64,000 nucleotides of DNA. Origin: Kappaphycus alvarezii (Eukaryota > Rhodophyta > Florideophyceae > Gigartinales > Solieriaceae). A model generated the notes under the pieces. It was given only the letters and a program-made list of their open reading frames with translations. It had not been told where the DNA came from and did not search any database. Where the stretch lies: assembly GCA_002205965.3 (NCBI GenBank), contig NADL03000024.1, forward strand, positions 62,001 to 126,000, given 5' to 3'. Position 1 is the first letter of the stretch, and each line of letters starts with the position of its first letter. The position numbers were made by a program, and so were the translations under genes. This document shows, one piece after another, positions 12,115 to 21,560 of the stretch.

Positions 12115-12691
12115 ATACTCGAGTACTTTTCCAGCATTTCCTTGAATCTAGTGGCCAGCTTTGTATCTATGTAGCTCCAATCTAGATATTCTACTGCTTT
12201 TTTATACCTTTCTGGTGCGAATAATTCTCCATTCAGATTTTTTTCTCGTGCCCTTTAAGTCCAGGGCTCTGGTATCCAGCAGGTGGTGGTGCAGGACCAT
12301 ACTCTGGGGATATTTATTCGGTGATACCTAGTCCCTTTCCGAAACTTAGCTGGCTTGGTACTTTTATTGAGCTAATGCTTGAGCAACTAATTGCAATCGG
12401 TGGAGCGTTATCGGTGATTTTGTGAAATTCGTGATCAACAACCGAAAGAGGACCCCGGCTTTCACCTGTGCAATACCATTGTCAGCTTCCATTCCGACTT
12501 TTTTGTAGAGACCTGAGTCATGTTGCACAACTATCAGCCGCGGCGGTCTGTTGCCACCGGTACGAATGATTGAATTTGTGGCGGAATAGTAACCCGGGTG
12601 GACATCTAAATGTTGGGCGATGCCCTTCCGTCCTTCAAGGGTGGTTCCAGTTCCGTTGGTAGCGGTTACTTCGTGCTCTTTTTAAAGGCCT

Positions 12692-13192
12692 TTATACTAT
12701 TGGAACCTTAATTCCTCCTTCGAGCTCAATGAGCTTCTCCCGGGGACGAATGGATTCCATAAAATGGTCGCAGAAATCTGTTCCTAAAATTACTGGTGCG
12801 GCGAGCTTCTCGAATACGATGAAAATGACCAGTGCAAGATATCTTCCCAACCGTATAGGTAACTTAATGGTCCGGAGGGTTCTCAACGTATTGTTATATG
12901 CATCACAGATGTCGGGGAGCGGGACATAAGATATACTATTCATCGCTTCCGGTCGGAGTTCCGAACTTCGGACGAAGTTAGGACCTGCTCAAGTGTCTGA
13001 AATCGTAAGCGTCCGATGCATTAGTCCTGGTCGAAGGACGATATCGACATACACCTTGTAATTGCATCGGTCCATGACTATGACTCTGTCTGGGTGCTTC
13101 ATGCTCCTAACCTTCCTCCATGGACGCTGAAGCTTGAAAAATTGATCTAAGCCACTAGAATTTACAATTTTTGGGATCCCAAACAGCTGCAT
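12692..13192 (-). pseudogene. Gypsy aspartic protease (G1), broken active site
   Basis: The retropepsin cleaves the element polyprotein. Just before the frame at 12,943 the expected DTG-A active site reads D-T-stop-A-G-P-N-F-V-R (codons GAC ACT TGA GCA at about 12,990-13,001). The fold continues through PLPDICDAYNNTLRTLRTIK and APVILGTDFCDHFMESIRP, the usual ILG-DF flap and helix of this group. The second copy of the family at 47.4 kb has TGG (Trp) at the same codon. Upstream, 12,989-13,192 carries the N-terminal strands (DRVIVMDRCNYKVYVDIVL). Confidence 0.85.
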
Positions 13193-13309
13193 TTCGGGAT
13201 CCGGGGTGGTACCTGAAGTGCTATCATTTCTTTGAGTAAGGTTTGCAACTGTGTTCGAGTTGACAATCTCTTCCCAATGGGAGGCTCTCTTTAATATTTT
13301 TTGTAAATC

Positions 13310-15619
13310 TTATCTGGGACCGCCGGGGATGGAACTGGTGGGTATGAAACCTATCGGCGTCGCCGAAGCATGGATTTTAGCGACATCTCTAGGTTCTGTA
13401 TTGGGATGCTGGGCTTCCGACTTCAACATCCGGGTGACGCGTTTATAGCTTGTCTGCGGTACCATAACCTTCTCTTGAGGGGTCAAAGCTTCATAGCTCC
13501 GGAATACCGACGGAAGTTCCCGCAATGGTAAAATTCATTCTGGGAAATATGTCCCCGGCCATAGCATGTGTAGCATATGAGATTATGATGGAGACTTATC
13601 TACTGTTCTTCCGTAATTCGTGACGGTGATGACGCCGAAGTTCGCCCTCCCCAACTTGGGCGGTAGAAGTTTGTGTGGCGGTCTGCGTATAGGATTCGCG
13701 GTTTCGGGAGTATTTCCTCGATCCAAGAGTAGAAGAGAGGGATCATAAGAGGTCTCTTCGGATATTGAAGTAGGTCCTTCTTCCTTCGTACAAGGTTTTA
13801 TATCCAAAGCACCAGCTTGGTCAAGAATGTGAGCCTTTTAGCCATTTCCATCGGCATCATACTTGACCGTTGAATTCTGAGATGCGAACGGAGAATATAA
13901 AAGGGCAAAAGTCCGTGTCTTTTGACGGGTATTTCGTATCTCACCGAGGAGCCGTAATTATGGTACTAGGTTTGACCGGACGAGACTCAATTGAGACTTT
14001 TTGGAGCGCTTTGAGAGCGAGCTCTGACGGGGATGCCTTGAATCTCGGCGTACCCGACAATATCTATGAAGGTAGCTGCCTTGTTTGTGCGTCTGTAGTG
14101 GCTGATAAATCCCTTGATTCGACGGACCAGGCCGTCGATGTACATCTTAATAAGCTCTTAGGCGTCATAAACGATACCAAAACGGCTGCTGGCATCAGAA
14201 AGGCGCAAATGATAGTCACGGTTGCCTTCGTTGGGTAGCTGCTGAACATCTCGCATATCGAGTACCACATTTTGTATAGCATCACCAGTGGCGAAGGATC
14301 GACGCATCCACTGGACTGCCTCCGGCCAGTTAGTGATACCTCATTGCTCTGAGAGAAGTTGTTTCGGCGACAGAGCAAAATTGCCTTTCTGCAATTCCGG
14401 CTAAGAAGTCGGGAAGAACCCTAAAGGCTTGGGATTCTGTCATGCCCTGGAGGTTGAACTCCCTAACCATCAGTGACAGGAAAGGTAACACAACGATAAG
14501 GTCTTCTCCCGAGAAAAAATCCTTCCCATTAATCTTTTGCGCAATTCGTCTGGCTTTCGTCCGAGCTTTCGCTGTCTGAGAGGAATTAAGTAACTGAGAA
14601 GTTCGCTTGAAGCTGTACTTACGATAGGATAGCAGTCTACGGTACAAATGATTTATTGGCTGTAGCTCCTCGAGACCTACCCACCCAGGGCCAGGTTCTT
14701 CACGAAGGCCAATTCGTGTCCTGGGGGGTCTACCAGAGGTTGCTGATACAGTTCGGACTTTTGATCGATACGAGCGGCTCTCGAACTTCTTCGCGACTAG
14801 CGCCTTCTCATATCTTCCTTTCGGACATCCGGTTTCATCCAGAGAGAGGTCCGAATCGGAATCCGTAAAAAGCGTCTTCTGAATCATCTTCTCCAACTCC
14901 GTCGAGCGAGCAAGATTCAGAAGACGACGAGTCCTTATGTAATTTCTTATTGTTCTTCTTGACCCTGTTCTTGTTTAAGGAATTTACTTTTCTTCCTCGT
15001 TGCGAACGGTCACGACGTCGTTGATCTCCATCCTAATCACCATCTCCGTCGTCATTACTACGAGGTCCTTCAACATCTGTAATTCCGAGAACTCCCCGGT
15101 CCGAGTGAATATCGAGGGTTTGGGTAACCTATTACGGCCCCGGAATCGAGACGACTTAATCGGGTGCTGATACGTTCGGCTCTTTCTATACCCGTAGCTT
15201 TTTCGACGGCTTGGTCTTCCAGCAGACGGTTGACATCCTGCCTTAGAGTGGCAACCTCATCCCGCAGGGTTCCTAGAAAAACCTTCAAGTCACTAATGCT
15301 GTTTAAACGAGCTTCTTGCTAACGAAATTCAACATCAAACCGGACTTCTTTCGTCTTCCAGAGATTCCTGAATTGCAGTCATTTCTACTCTAATAGTTTC
15401 TATCTCCGTGCGCACCAAAATGCAAATCTCCTCCGGAGAGAAGCAATCATGCTCCAGGCAGCGGGATTCGATGTCCTGTGGGGGTGCTTTCCGTGACCAA
15501 TGTATGTCTCCGGCCACAGGCCTGGAACGAGTCTGCGTACGGGGTGCTGTCGAGTAGACTACACCTTTAGGTGCAGTGCCCGCTCGAGTACGAGGGAGAA
15601 TAGATCCAACGGAAGACAT
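13310..15619 (-). pseudogene. Gypsy gag (G1)
   Basis: Structural protein of the element particle. A likely start is Met at 15,619 (MSSVGSILPRTRAG), followed by a coiled-coil region (15,070-15,288, TLRDEVATLRQDVNRLLEDQ). The capsid-like part at 14,330-14,896 includes REFNLQGMTESQAFRVLPDF and continues in another frame with NWPEAVQWMRRSF. The same segments occur in the second copy at 48.7-49.05 kb (RECNLQGMKESQAF, SWPEAIQWPLRRF). A CCHC zinc knuckle at 13,522-13,575 reads CYTCYGRGHISQN with Glu where the last Cys should be. Several frameshifts and stops are present. The plus-strand frame at 13,870-14,238 is antisense shadow. Confidence 0.8.
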
Positions 15620-16094
15620 TCCTTTTCGAAGTCCATATATTACTTATCCGTCGGTGGCAGCTTGACCACGAGGAACAGATAAATTAACACCGGTTGATAA
15701 AGAGGCGTATTCAATCCTCAACGACGAAAAATCAGACTATCACTTGAAAGTATAGTTACCAGAGGGGAGAGGGCTGAGAATCTTCTACGATTTCGAAGTT
15801 GATCCAATAAGTTCCAGGTCGGGAGACCAGATTTGTGTAGTGCAATGTGCGGTGCCCAGTTCTTCTCGTCTAGGAATTGAAACCCGTCAGACAATGAGAG
15901 AACCAACACACACACACCAAGACCCACATGTTTTTCACTGTCCCTCTTTCTCTTTAAGCACCCTGCGATGCAGTGGCACAGCTCGCTGGTGGCGAGGAGA
16001 AGTGGAGCTGGAAGAGCGGGGGGATTCCTTGATAAGGATCGATTCCAAAGAACCGTAGACACCAGGAGTGTAATACTGGACAAAGGAAATGTAG

Positions 16095-16202
16095 TAAAGT
16101 GTCAGCAGTGCTGAATATCTCCTTTGGAGATAAGGGTGTTGTCACCAACGACAACCTTGAAGTTCCTATTTTTATGTAGACGCCGGAGTCCGGGGCGCCA
16201 AG
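16095..16202 (-). other. Gypsy leader with candidate primer-binding site
   Basis: On the minus strand the sequence TGGCGCCCCGGACTCCGGCG (about 16,176-16,196) lies just inside the presumed 5' LTR edge. It resembles tRNA-primer sites beginning TGGCGCC. Before it, the leader has a perfect hairpin TATCTCC-TTT-GGAGATA at about 16,115-16,131. The same hairpin and a version of the site recur together at 63.77-63.82 kb, supporting a functional origin. Confidence 0.55.
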
Positions 16203-16420
16203 TGTTAGTCAATATCATATACAAACAACAAAGGGGTAATATAATATTGGATAGAAATGGGGGAAATAAAAAGGGGACCCTGGCGGATAAACATGGCTAT
16301 AGCAAAAGTTGCCGTTGGAAAGGTTTCTGCAAAGGTGGAAGTTGGGAGTCAAGTTCAGAGCCAACACCGGGGTGGCTGTTTAATCTGGGGTCTTAGTGGC
16401 CATTCAGGTATAAATACTAG
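16202..16420 (-). repeat. 5' LTR (proximal part) of gypsy G1
   Basis: Sequence from TGTTAG at 16,202 onward matches 63,827-64,000 in order: AACAAC, GGGACC, TAAACATGGCTATA, GGAAGTTGGGAGTCAA and CTTAGTGGCCA. It is directly upstream (minus strand) of the candidate primer-binding site, where a 5' LTR should end. The far end of the LTR was not identified and the left-hand LTR is missing. Confidence 0.55.
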
Positions 16421-16639
16421 TTATCTAGGCTAGGGTTATCTACGACGGCGGGGTAAGTAAGTTAAGGTCAGCGAAGTACTGGAGATCCAAGTTAGGGATA
16501 AGCAAAGTCGACACTTGGCCCAATAGGTGCCTTTCACCTGCGTCCAATTTGGGGGCCGAGTTGTCCAGATTGCAAGCCGTCAAACCCTCTCGGGTGGCTA
16601 CACGGTACCAAGAGTGGTAGTGGGCGACAGCGAAAATTG

Positions 16640-17394
16640 CCTTTACTGTACAGTACAGTGACTGCTGGTTAGCAGTGAATCAGATCAAGAAAAGATCACC
16701 AAAATCAGCTCTGCCGATGGCAGTACAGTGTGAGTGCCAATTGCACTACAAGTAAGGCGTATTTTCTTGTTCTGTAAACGTTTCTTGTGCTTACGGCACA
16801 GTAAATGGTGAAATTAGGTTTTACAGCCGTTGCAAATAACCTTGCCAAGCTTACAGGTTCTCTTCTTTACAGCCACACGTAAAGAAGTAGCCTTAGTAAC
16901 CCCAGCGCGATCAGCCAATCCACGGTCAGCTTTGCGACGTAGGCATAGCGGAGACCTAGAAGTCTGTAAGAACTATCGGCAATAGGAGAATCTGTAAGAT
17001 CAATTGCTGAAACTTGACAACGGGGTACACGTGGAATATCTGAAATCTGAATTTGGTGTGAACCTTAATTCAAAGATGTAGTACCTGCACCCGAACCTGA
17101 AATTAAAGGGAAGCTTTTCGTTACGTGATTGGTGGAAAATAATGGCCTCCTATTGGTCTGGGTCGGCTGTTTTTGTATGCTACGTTGAGGCTCCTGATTG
17201 TTCGGCAAAACTGCGAAACTAGGCGAATTTTGAGGTACGCTCGTATTTTCGGTGCTTGCAGTAGGATTTGGTATGATGCTGATAGATGATGAAATTATAA
17301 ACAGAGTAGATCTTGATTCTGATCTTGTCCTAGACTCGTTCGGGTCAGGTGGGCTAGGTGGGACCACAATCAAACCTTTGACCTTATTGGCCAC
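16640..17394 (-). pseudogene. Ser/Thr/Pro-rich reading frame with Cys-His cluster
   Basis: A 109-aa frame (17,065-17,394) is rich in Ser, Pro, Thr and Asn. It is followed downstream, in shifted frames, by a basic stretch with Cys and His (KKRTCKLGKVICNGCK, then FHHLLCRKHKKRL) around 16.80-16.87 kb. The Cys-His spacing resembles the small zinc domain at the C-terminus of some transposases, but no catalytic domain is seen. A stop lies inside the cluster. Not identified. Confidence 0.3.
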
Positions 17395-17534
17395 TGGATA
17401 GTGTCCAAAAAAATTTAAACTAAACGTAATTGTCAGTATTTACTGGATTACACGTGACTTGAAGCAACGCAGAAATAGAACAAAAAGCTGTATTTTTATT
17501 GTCGAACTGCGAATATACTTACTTCCTAAATTCC

Positions 17535-17880
17535 CGAAAAACAGTAAATCCGAATTGTCGTGAAAATTCAAGGGGTAAAAGGAAGACACGCGTTAGCGGC
17601 CAGCCTGAAAAACGGCAGACTTTTTTGCTAGTGTAAACAAGCTGATTAGGTTGAAATAAAATTTTTGATATTGTTTTTACCTCAATGCCCAAGGCGGGTA
17701 GGCCTTTAACAGGTAGTAGGTTCCGTTGACTATCTCTAGCACATGTACGAACTACTAACTAACTTCCGAGCGGATATTCATGCGGACGGTCCTAGTAACC
17801 CTTATAATATAACGTTCGTAACAGGCACCCCTAAAAGTAGAATAGTATATTGTAGAGTAAAGATAGACTACATTGTAGAA
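17535..17880 (+). repeat. Repeat copy B, left part
   Basis: Collinear with 5,120-5,480, including the conserved C-terminal peptide end (FDIVFTSMPKAGRPLTGSRFR) and the following UTR words CGAGCGGATA and TGCGGACGGTCCTAGT. The match stops where the piggyBac terminus begins and resumes at about 20,690, so the piggyBac element inserted into this repeat. Confidence 0.65.
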
Positions 17881-18104
17881 GAACTAGTGTCTATCCGTCA
17901 TGGCACTGTCCTCATATGAGGACAAAAAAAATAGGAAGTACTGTACTGTGTTAGTCAAATAATTTTTTTTTGTCCCAATATTTATTAGTAAAAAAGTGGC
18001 ACTGTAAGGAGTTACTTACAGTAGTGTTCGACTGACCGACGTACTGAAGATTCAATAGCTTCCAAATCTTTATACTCCCAGTCACTTCCTCACATCCATC
18101 ACTG

Positions 18105-18180
18105 GGATGATGGCCTATGGTGCAAATCGTAGGCTGCTGACCCAGAGATCGTAAGTTCGATTCTCGCTGGGGTTCTGTAA
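18105..18180 (+). other. tRNA-like / SINE-head-like sequence
   Basis: It has a possible A box (TGGCCTATGGTGC) with a four-pair D stem CCTA/TAGG, and a B-box-like AGTTCGATTC followed by CTCGC. The acceptor and T stems do not pair, so it is not a working tRNA. It may be a tRNA pseudogene or the head of an old SINE. Confidence 0.3.
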
Positions 18181-18439
18181 GAAGTCCGAAAATTCCAACG
18201 GGAAATTCGACTGGTTCTGAAAAAGTTGCTGTCTCAGTGCGCCATTAGGCATCCACTTGAACATGAGGCAGAATACGGTGACATCTCATAAAGGGATAAT
18301 TCAGTACGCCATAGACAACAGCTAACTTCGCAAGTCATATGACGCAAGTACAAACAGTAGGGGGCGATACAAATAGAACTCATTGATCATCTTTTCTTTT
18401 AAAACAAAAAGTCAAACTATTTTATTTCAACTTGGAATC

Positions 18440-20447
18440 CTATTTGAGATCCATATGATGTTTCTTGCGCACTTGTTTCATGAAGCAACACCTTTTTGTG
18501 CTCGCGTGACAGAGACAAACATCACCAAGGCCGTCGTCACGGCAAGCAGTACAAAGAAATTTTGACTTACTGAGCTTACAAACTCGACAGCGACCTTGGT
18601 AAGATGCGTTAGTACACTCACCATTACTCAATTTCCTCTTCTTGTTAGTTACAGCAAGATGAGTTCCAATCCCTGAAACAGGGACCAACATATCGTTGTC
18701 ATCCTCATTTTGTAAGCAATTAGATGCCCTACGTGATATCGAATCAAACTTGTTCTCAATGAGTTCTTCGGAAAGCATCTCATAAAACTTGGATTGTGAT
18801 ACGCAGAGTCTTGGACCGAAAGAATGATTATATAGTGAAAATGAATCAACAATTATGGTCGACAGGAGAGAGGAATTGACCCTGAGCGACCAATCGTTGA
18901 CTTCCAATTTCTTCTCAATTCCAAGGATATCTTGCCTACATCTGTTGTGACGATCGACTTGAGAACATGTGTCGTAGTACCTCTCCACAACATCTGGAAC
19001 TGCAATCTCGAATTCCGCTTTGCATGTCTCGCCATCCACAGTTCTCCATCTTTCCCTACAAATTGGGGTTCCCTGATTGGTTGTATGGCAACTGCTGACG
19101 AAATATCTTCGTTCTCTATCCATCCACAACACAGCCATTAAAGATTTGTTGGTGTCAGGATTCTTCGAAACCATCAAGATATGATCTCCGCGCTCCGTGA
19201 GCTCCTGTGACAACAAGTGTTGCATCGGAAATCCCTTAACCGCATTCTTGACCATACCAATAAATCTCGTTCCATACTCATCAAGGCTTCCGCAGTTGAC
19301 ACCGATGCCAAAAATGAATCCCCACATACGACGCGACTTATCTTCAGCCAAGGTTGAACAAGACGAAGTTTAAGTGCGGTTGTGTGACAGAATTGCTCGT
19401 GAAGTCACGCCGAAGGCCACCCGTTTTCCCCATCATGAGCTCCAATCTCAACATTATTCCAGACTGGCCACATGCTGAAGCCTTCAATTCGCAGCCATTC
19501 TCGGGCTTTCTGTCATAGGCAACGTAATGTGGGAGCCATTTTTTGATCCAATCTCCCACGAGACCGTACCATCTGCTAATACTTTCATCGACGCAGACAT
19601 GAGAAGATGGCGTGACATATTGCCTGCGGTGGTCATCGATGGCCTTCAGAAATCCACTTACCAGAGACCATCTCGAGTCATCCAAGGGTCTTTCCTCCCG
19701 TTCAGAAGTGTGAATGAAGCAAATGTTTGCCAAAATCAGCTGAAACCTTCTACGTGACATGATCTTTCCAAAACTCGGTGCTGGAATGTCCTTCGATCCA
19801 GATTCACTCCAGAGGTCGCCGCGGTTTGAAAATGAAATTCTTGTCATAAGTATGAGAATCCCAAAGAACTTCAATATCTCTCCTGACGAGACGGGATGAT
19901 TTCTAATGGCATTCAATCGATCATTTGTAAGGTCACGCATGACGGTTAGGTGACGGAGCGGAAACATGCTCATAAATCTCGAGAAGACACACCATACGCG
20001 AGAGTGTTACCAGAGTAGCCAATTATTTTGCAGCTTTTCTCGGATACATTTTCATAAATAGGTGTGAAAACTTCCCGATTGGTCCATGATCGTCCATGAG
20101 AAAAATGATACTGACGAAGACGGTTGAGGAGCGCCTAAACCTTCATGTACCGCTTCGTTTGGCAATTGGACGGTTCCTTCCTCCACTACGACGTCTGTTG
20201 GAGGTAATCCCGATTTGACATTGAAAATCTTCACCGTGACAGTTTTGAGACGGTCACGTATCTTTCAGCTTGCTTCCGCTGACTTGCTTCTTCGACCGCT
20301 TACAATGTCGATGTGGACGGCAATAACGGTTCCAGCGAGCAATTTCATGTTCCAAGCTGACCCATACACGCGCTTAAGTTCCGCAGCTGACGTAACAAGG
20401 GAAGCACGGCAATGAATGGGTTTTCCTGGAATTGTTCGTGGATCCAT
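18440..20447 (-). pseudogene. piggyBac transposase (DDE_Tnp_1_7 type)
   Basis: The transposase cuts and pastes the element. An N-terminal domain at 20,265-20,447 contains LKRVYGSAWNMKLLAGTVIA. The catalytic domain (19,344-19,973) has the family signature VCVDESISRWYGLVGDW, containing the first catalytic Asp, then DRKPENGCELKASACGQSGI. A shifted frame carries LRLVQPWLKISRVVCGDSFL with the second Asp, and 18,440-19,351 resumes with FIGMVKNAVKGFP and later YYDTCSQVDRHNR. The C-terminus is a Cys-rich zinc domain (CRVCKLSKSKFLCTAC, CLCHASTKRCC). At least three frameshifts divide it. The motifs are of the type known from marine algae and protists. Confidence 0.88.
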
Positions 20448-20689
20448 TTCTGTGAAAATTGAGGGGGAATTCGATCGGTATCGCGTTAGGGAAAGTTGTT
20501 CCTGCGTTGAGCAGAGTGGGAATTCTCGATAAGTTTGTTTTGATCGAGTATCTACATTGATCGAGTATCTTCATGTTTAAAAGAGTACGTGGGAACTAAA
20601 AAACCGCGGCCAAAAAAATTTGTATGTAAAAGAATAGTTGGTAGAAGTTGTCCTCATGTGAGGACAATGGTCCAATAGACACTCGTAAG

Positions 20690-20840
20690 GGCAAAATAGC
20701 TACTCTGCTACTATACAGGACTGGTAAAACATCAAGATGTGACATTACAGTACTTTCCAAGTAATAAATTACCCAAAATTCTCCTATGAAAGACTGTGTA
20801 AATAATACATAAATAAAGTTTATGAATCCCAGTAACTTCA
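20690..20840 (+). repeat. Repeat copy B, right part
   Basis: Continues the homology with 5,460-5,540: GTAAGG-AAAATAGCTAC, then TGTAAATAATACATAAATAAAG matching TGTAAATAATGCATAAATAAAG, followed by TATGAATCCC against TATGTATCCC. It contains the AATAAA-type signal of the repeat. It lies directly outside the right piggyBac terminus. Confidence 0.6.
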
Positions 20841-21129
20841 ACAGTCCCATGTTTGTACGTAAATTGCGGCAAGTGCCTTGAAAGCCACTCTGCAGGTTTC
20901 AGCCAGCATCTCCATTACAGTAAATGAAACCCCTCTGCCCAAGGCTAATTTGGTGCAATCTCTTACGTCGAAATCAGGCCAAGTTTCAACGGTACAGTAC
21001 GGTACGATCCGGTTCGACACAGTACAGTACTGTATACTGTAGTACAGCACTCATCATACTGTTCCTGAGTATTCAACGTCCATCTCATCTCGACTGACTA
21101 TACCAACCTTCACTTCATCTCGCTCGGCG

Positions 21130-21560
21130 CCCGCGCACGGCGTGGGCGCCGGACCTTCATCCGGCTCTTCCCTCAGGAGATTGCCCGTCACGGCTGCAGA
21201 GCTCTCGCTGCAACGTTCTTGTCGATGGCCACATCGAGTGGATTGCCTCTCCGCGCCCCCAGCGCACGTGGGACGAACTGGGAAAGGTGTATAAGGATGG
21301 CTCTACTACTCGGACAAGGTTTGCAAAATCCACCGTACCCTGCCGCGCTCAAATCTTCCGTCATTTTGACGGACTGCGAGGGTTGTGGTCTTCACAGCCT
21401 TGCGGGCTTGTCGTGAAGCTCGCTTGTCCGGGGTTCTCGCCGTTGTCGTCGCCGTCTCTATCTGTAAGCCTATGTGCATACAGCGGGAGTTTTTTCAAGC
21501 CTCTTGAATCCTCGGTTCAGGTGGTGGAATTTTCTTTCGGTCCCTTTCTCGCTTGAGTGG
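21130..21560 (+). other. GC-rich coding-like fragment, unknown
   Basis: After the AT-rich flank the composition turns GC-rich and a plus-strand frame reads plausibly (VDGHIEWIASPRPQRTWDEL, KVYKDGSTTRTRFAKS at about 21,215-21,330). No start codon, domain or continuation was found. It may be an exon-like relic of an element or host gene. Confidence 0.25.

Larger units (their letters stand above)
8930..16420 (-). mobile_element. Ty3/gypsy LTR retrotransposon, decayed (family G1)
   Basis: Reading leftwards from about 16.2 kb: leader with candidate primer-binding site, gag, zinc knuckle, aspartic protease, reverse transcriptase, RNase H, H2C2 integrase. This order is that of Ty3/gypsy. Every domain is interrupted by frameshifts or stops, so the copy cannot be autonomous. 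A second member of the family, lacking RT to integrase, is at 47.0-50.0 kb, and LTR/leader sequence of the same kind is at 63.75-64.0 kb. I could not find the matching 3' LTR on the left side; the element may be truncated near 8.9 kb. Confidence 0.85.
17881..20690 (-). mobile_element. piggyBac-type DNA transposon, decayed
   Basis: A broken piggyBac transposase (minus strand) lies between two inverted terminal segments. The left one has AGTGTCTAT at 17,886 and the 18-bp palindrome TGTCCTCATATGAGGACA at 17,907-17,924. The right one has the same palindrome with one change at 20,649-20,666 and ATAGACACT at 20,675-20,683. The flanks are two parts of one repeat (copy B). The usual TTAA target duplication is not visible at these borders, so the exact ends are uncertain. 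Confidence 0.7.

Noticed and set aside
13870..14238. 122-aa open plus-strand frame
   Set aside because: It lies antisense to the gypsy gag, whose minus-strand segments match the second gag copy at 48.7 kb.
18105..18180. Functional tRNA gene
   Set aside because: A and B boxes and a D stem are present, but acceptor and T stems do not pair. It is listed only as tRNA-like.
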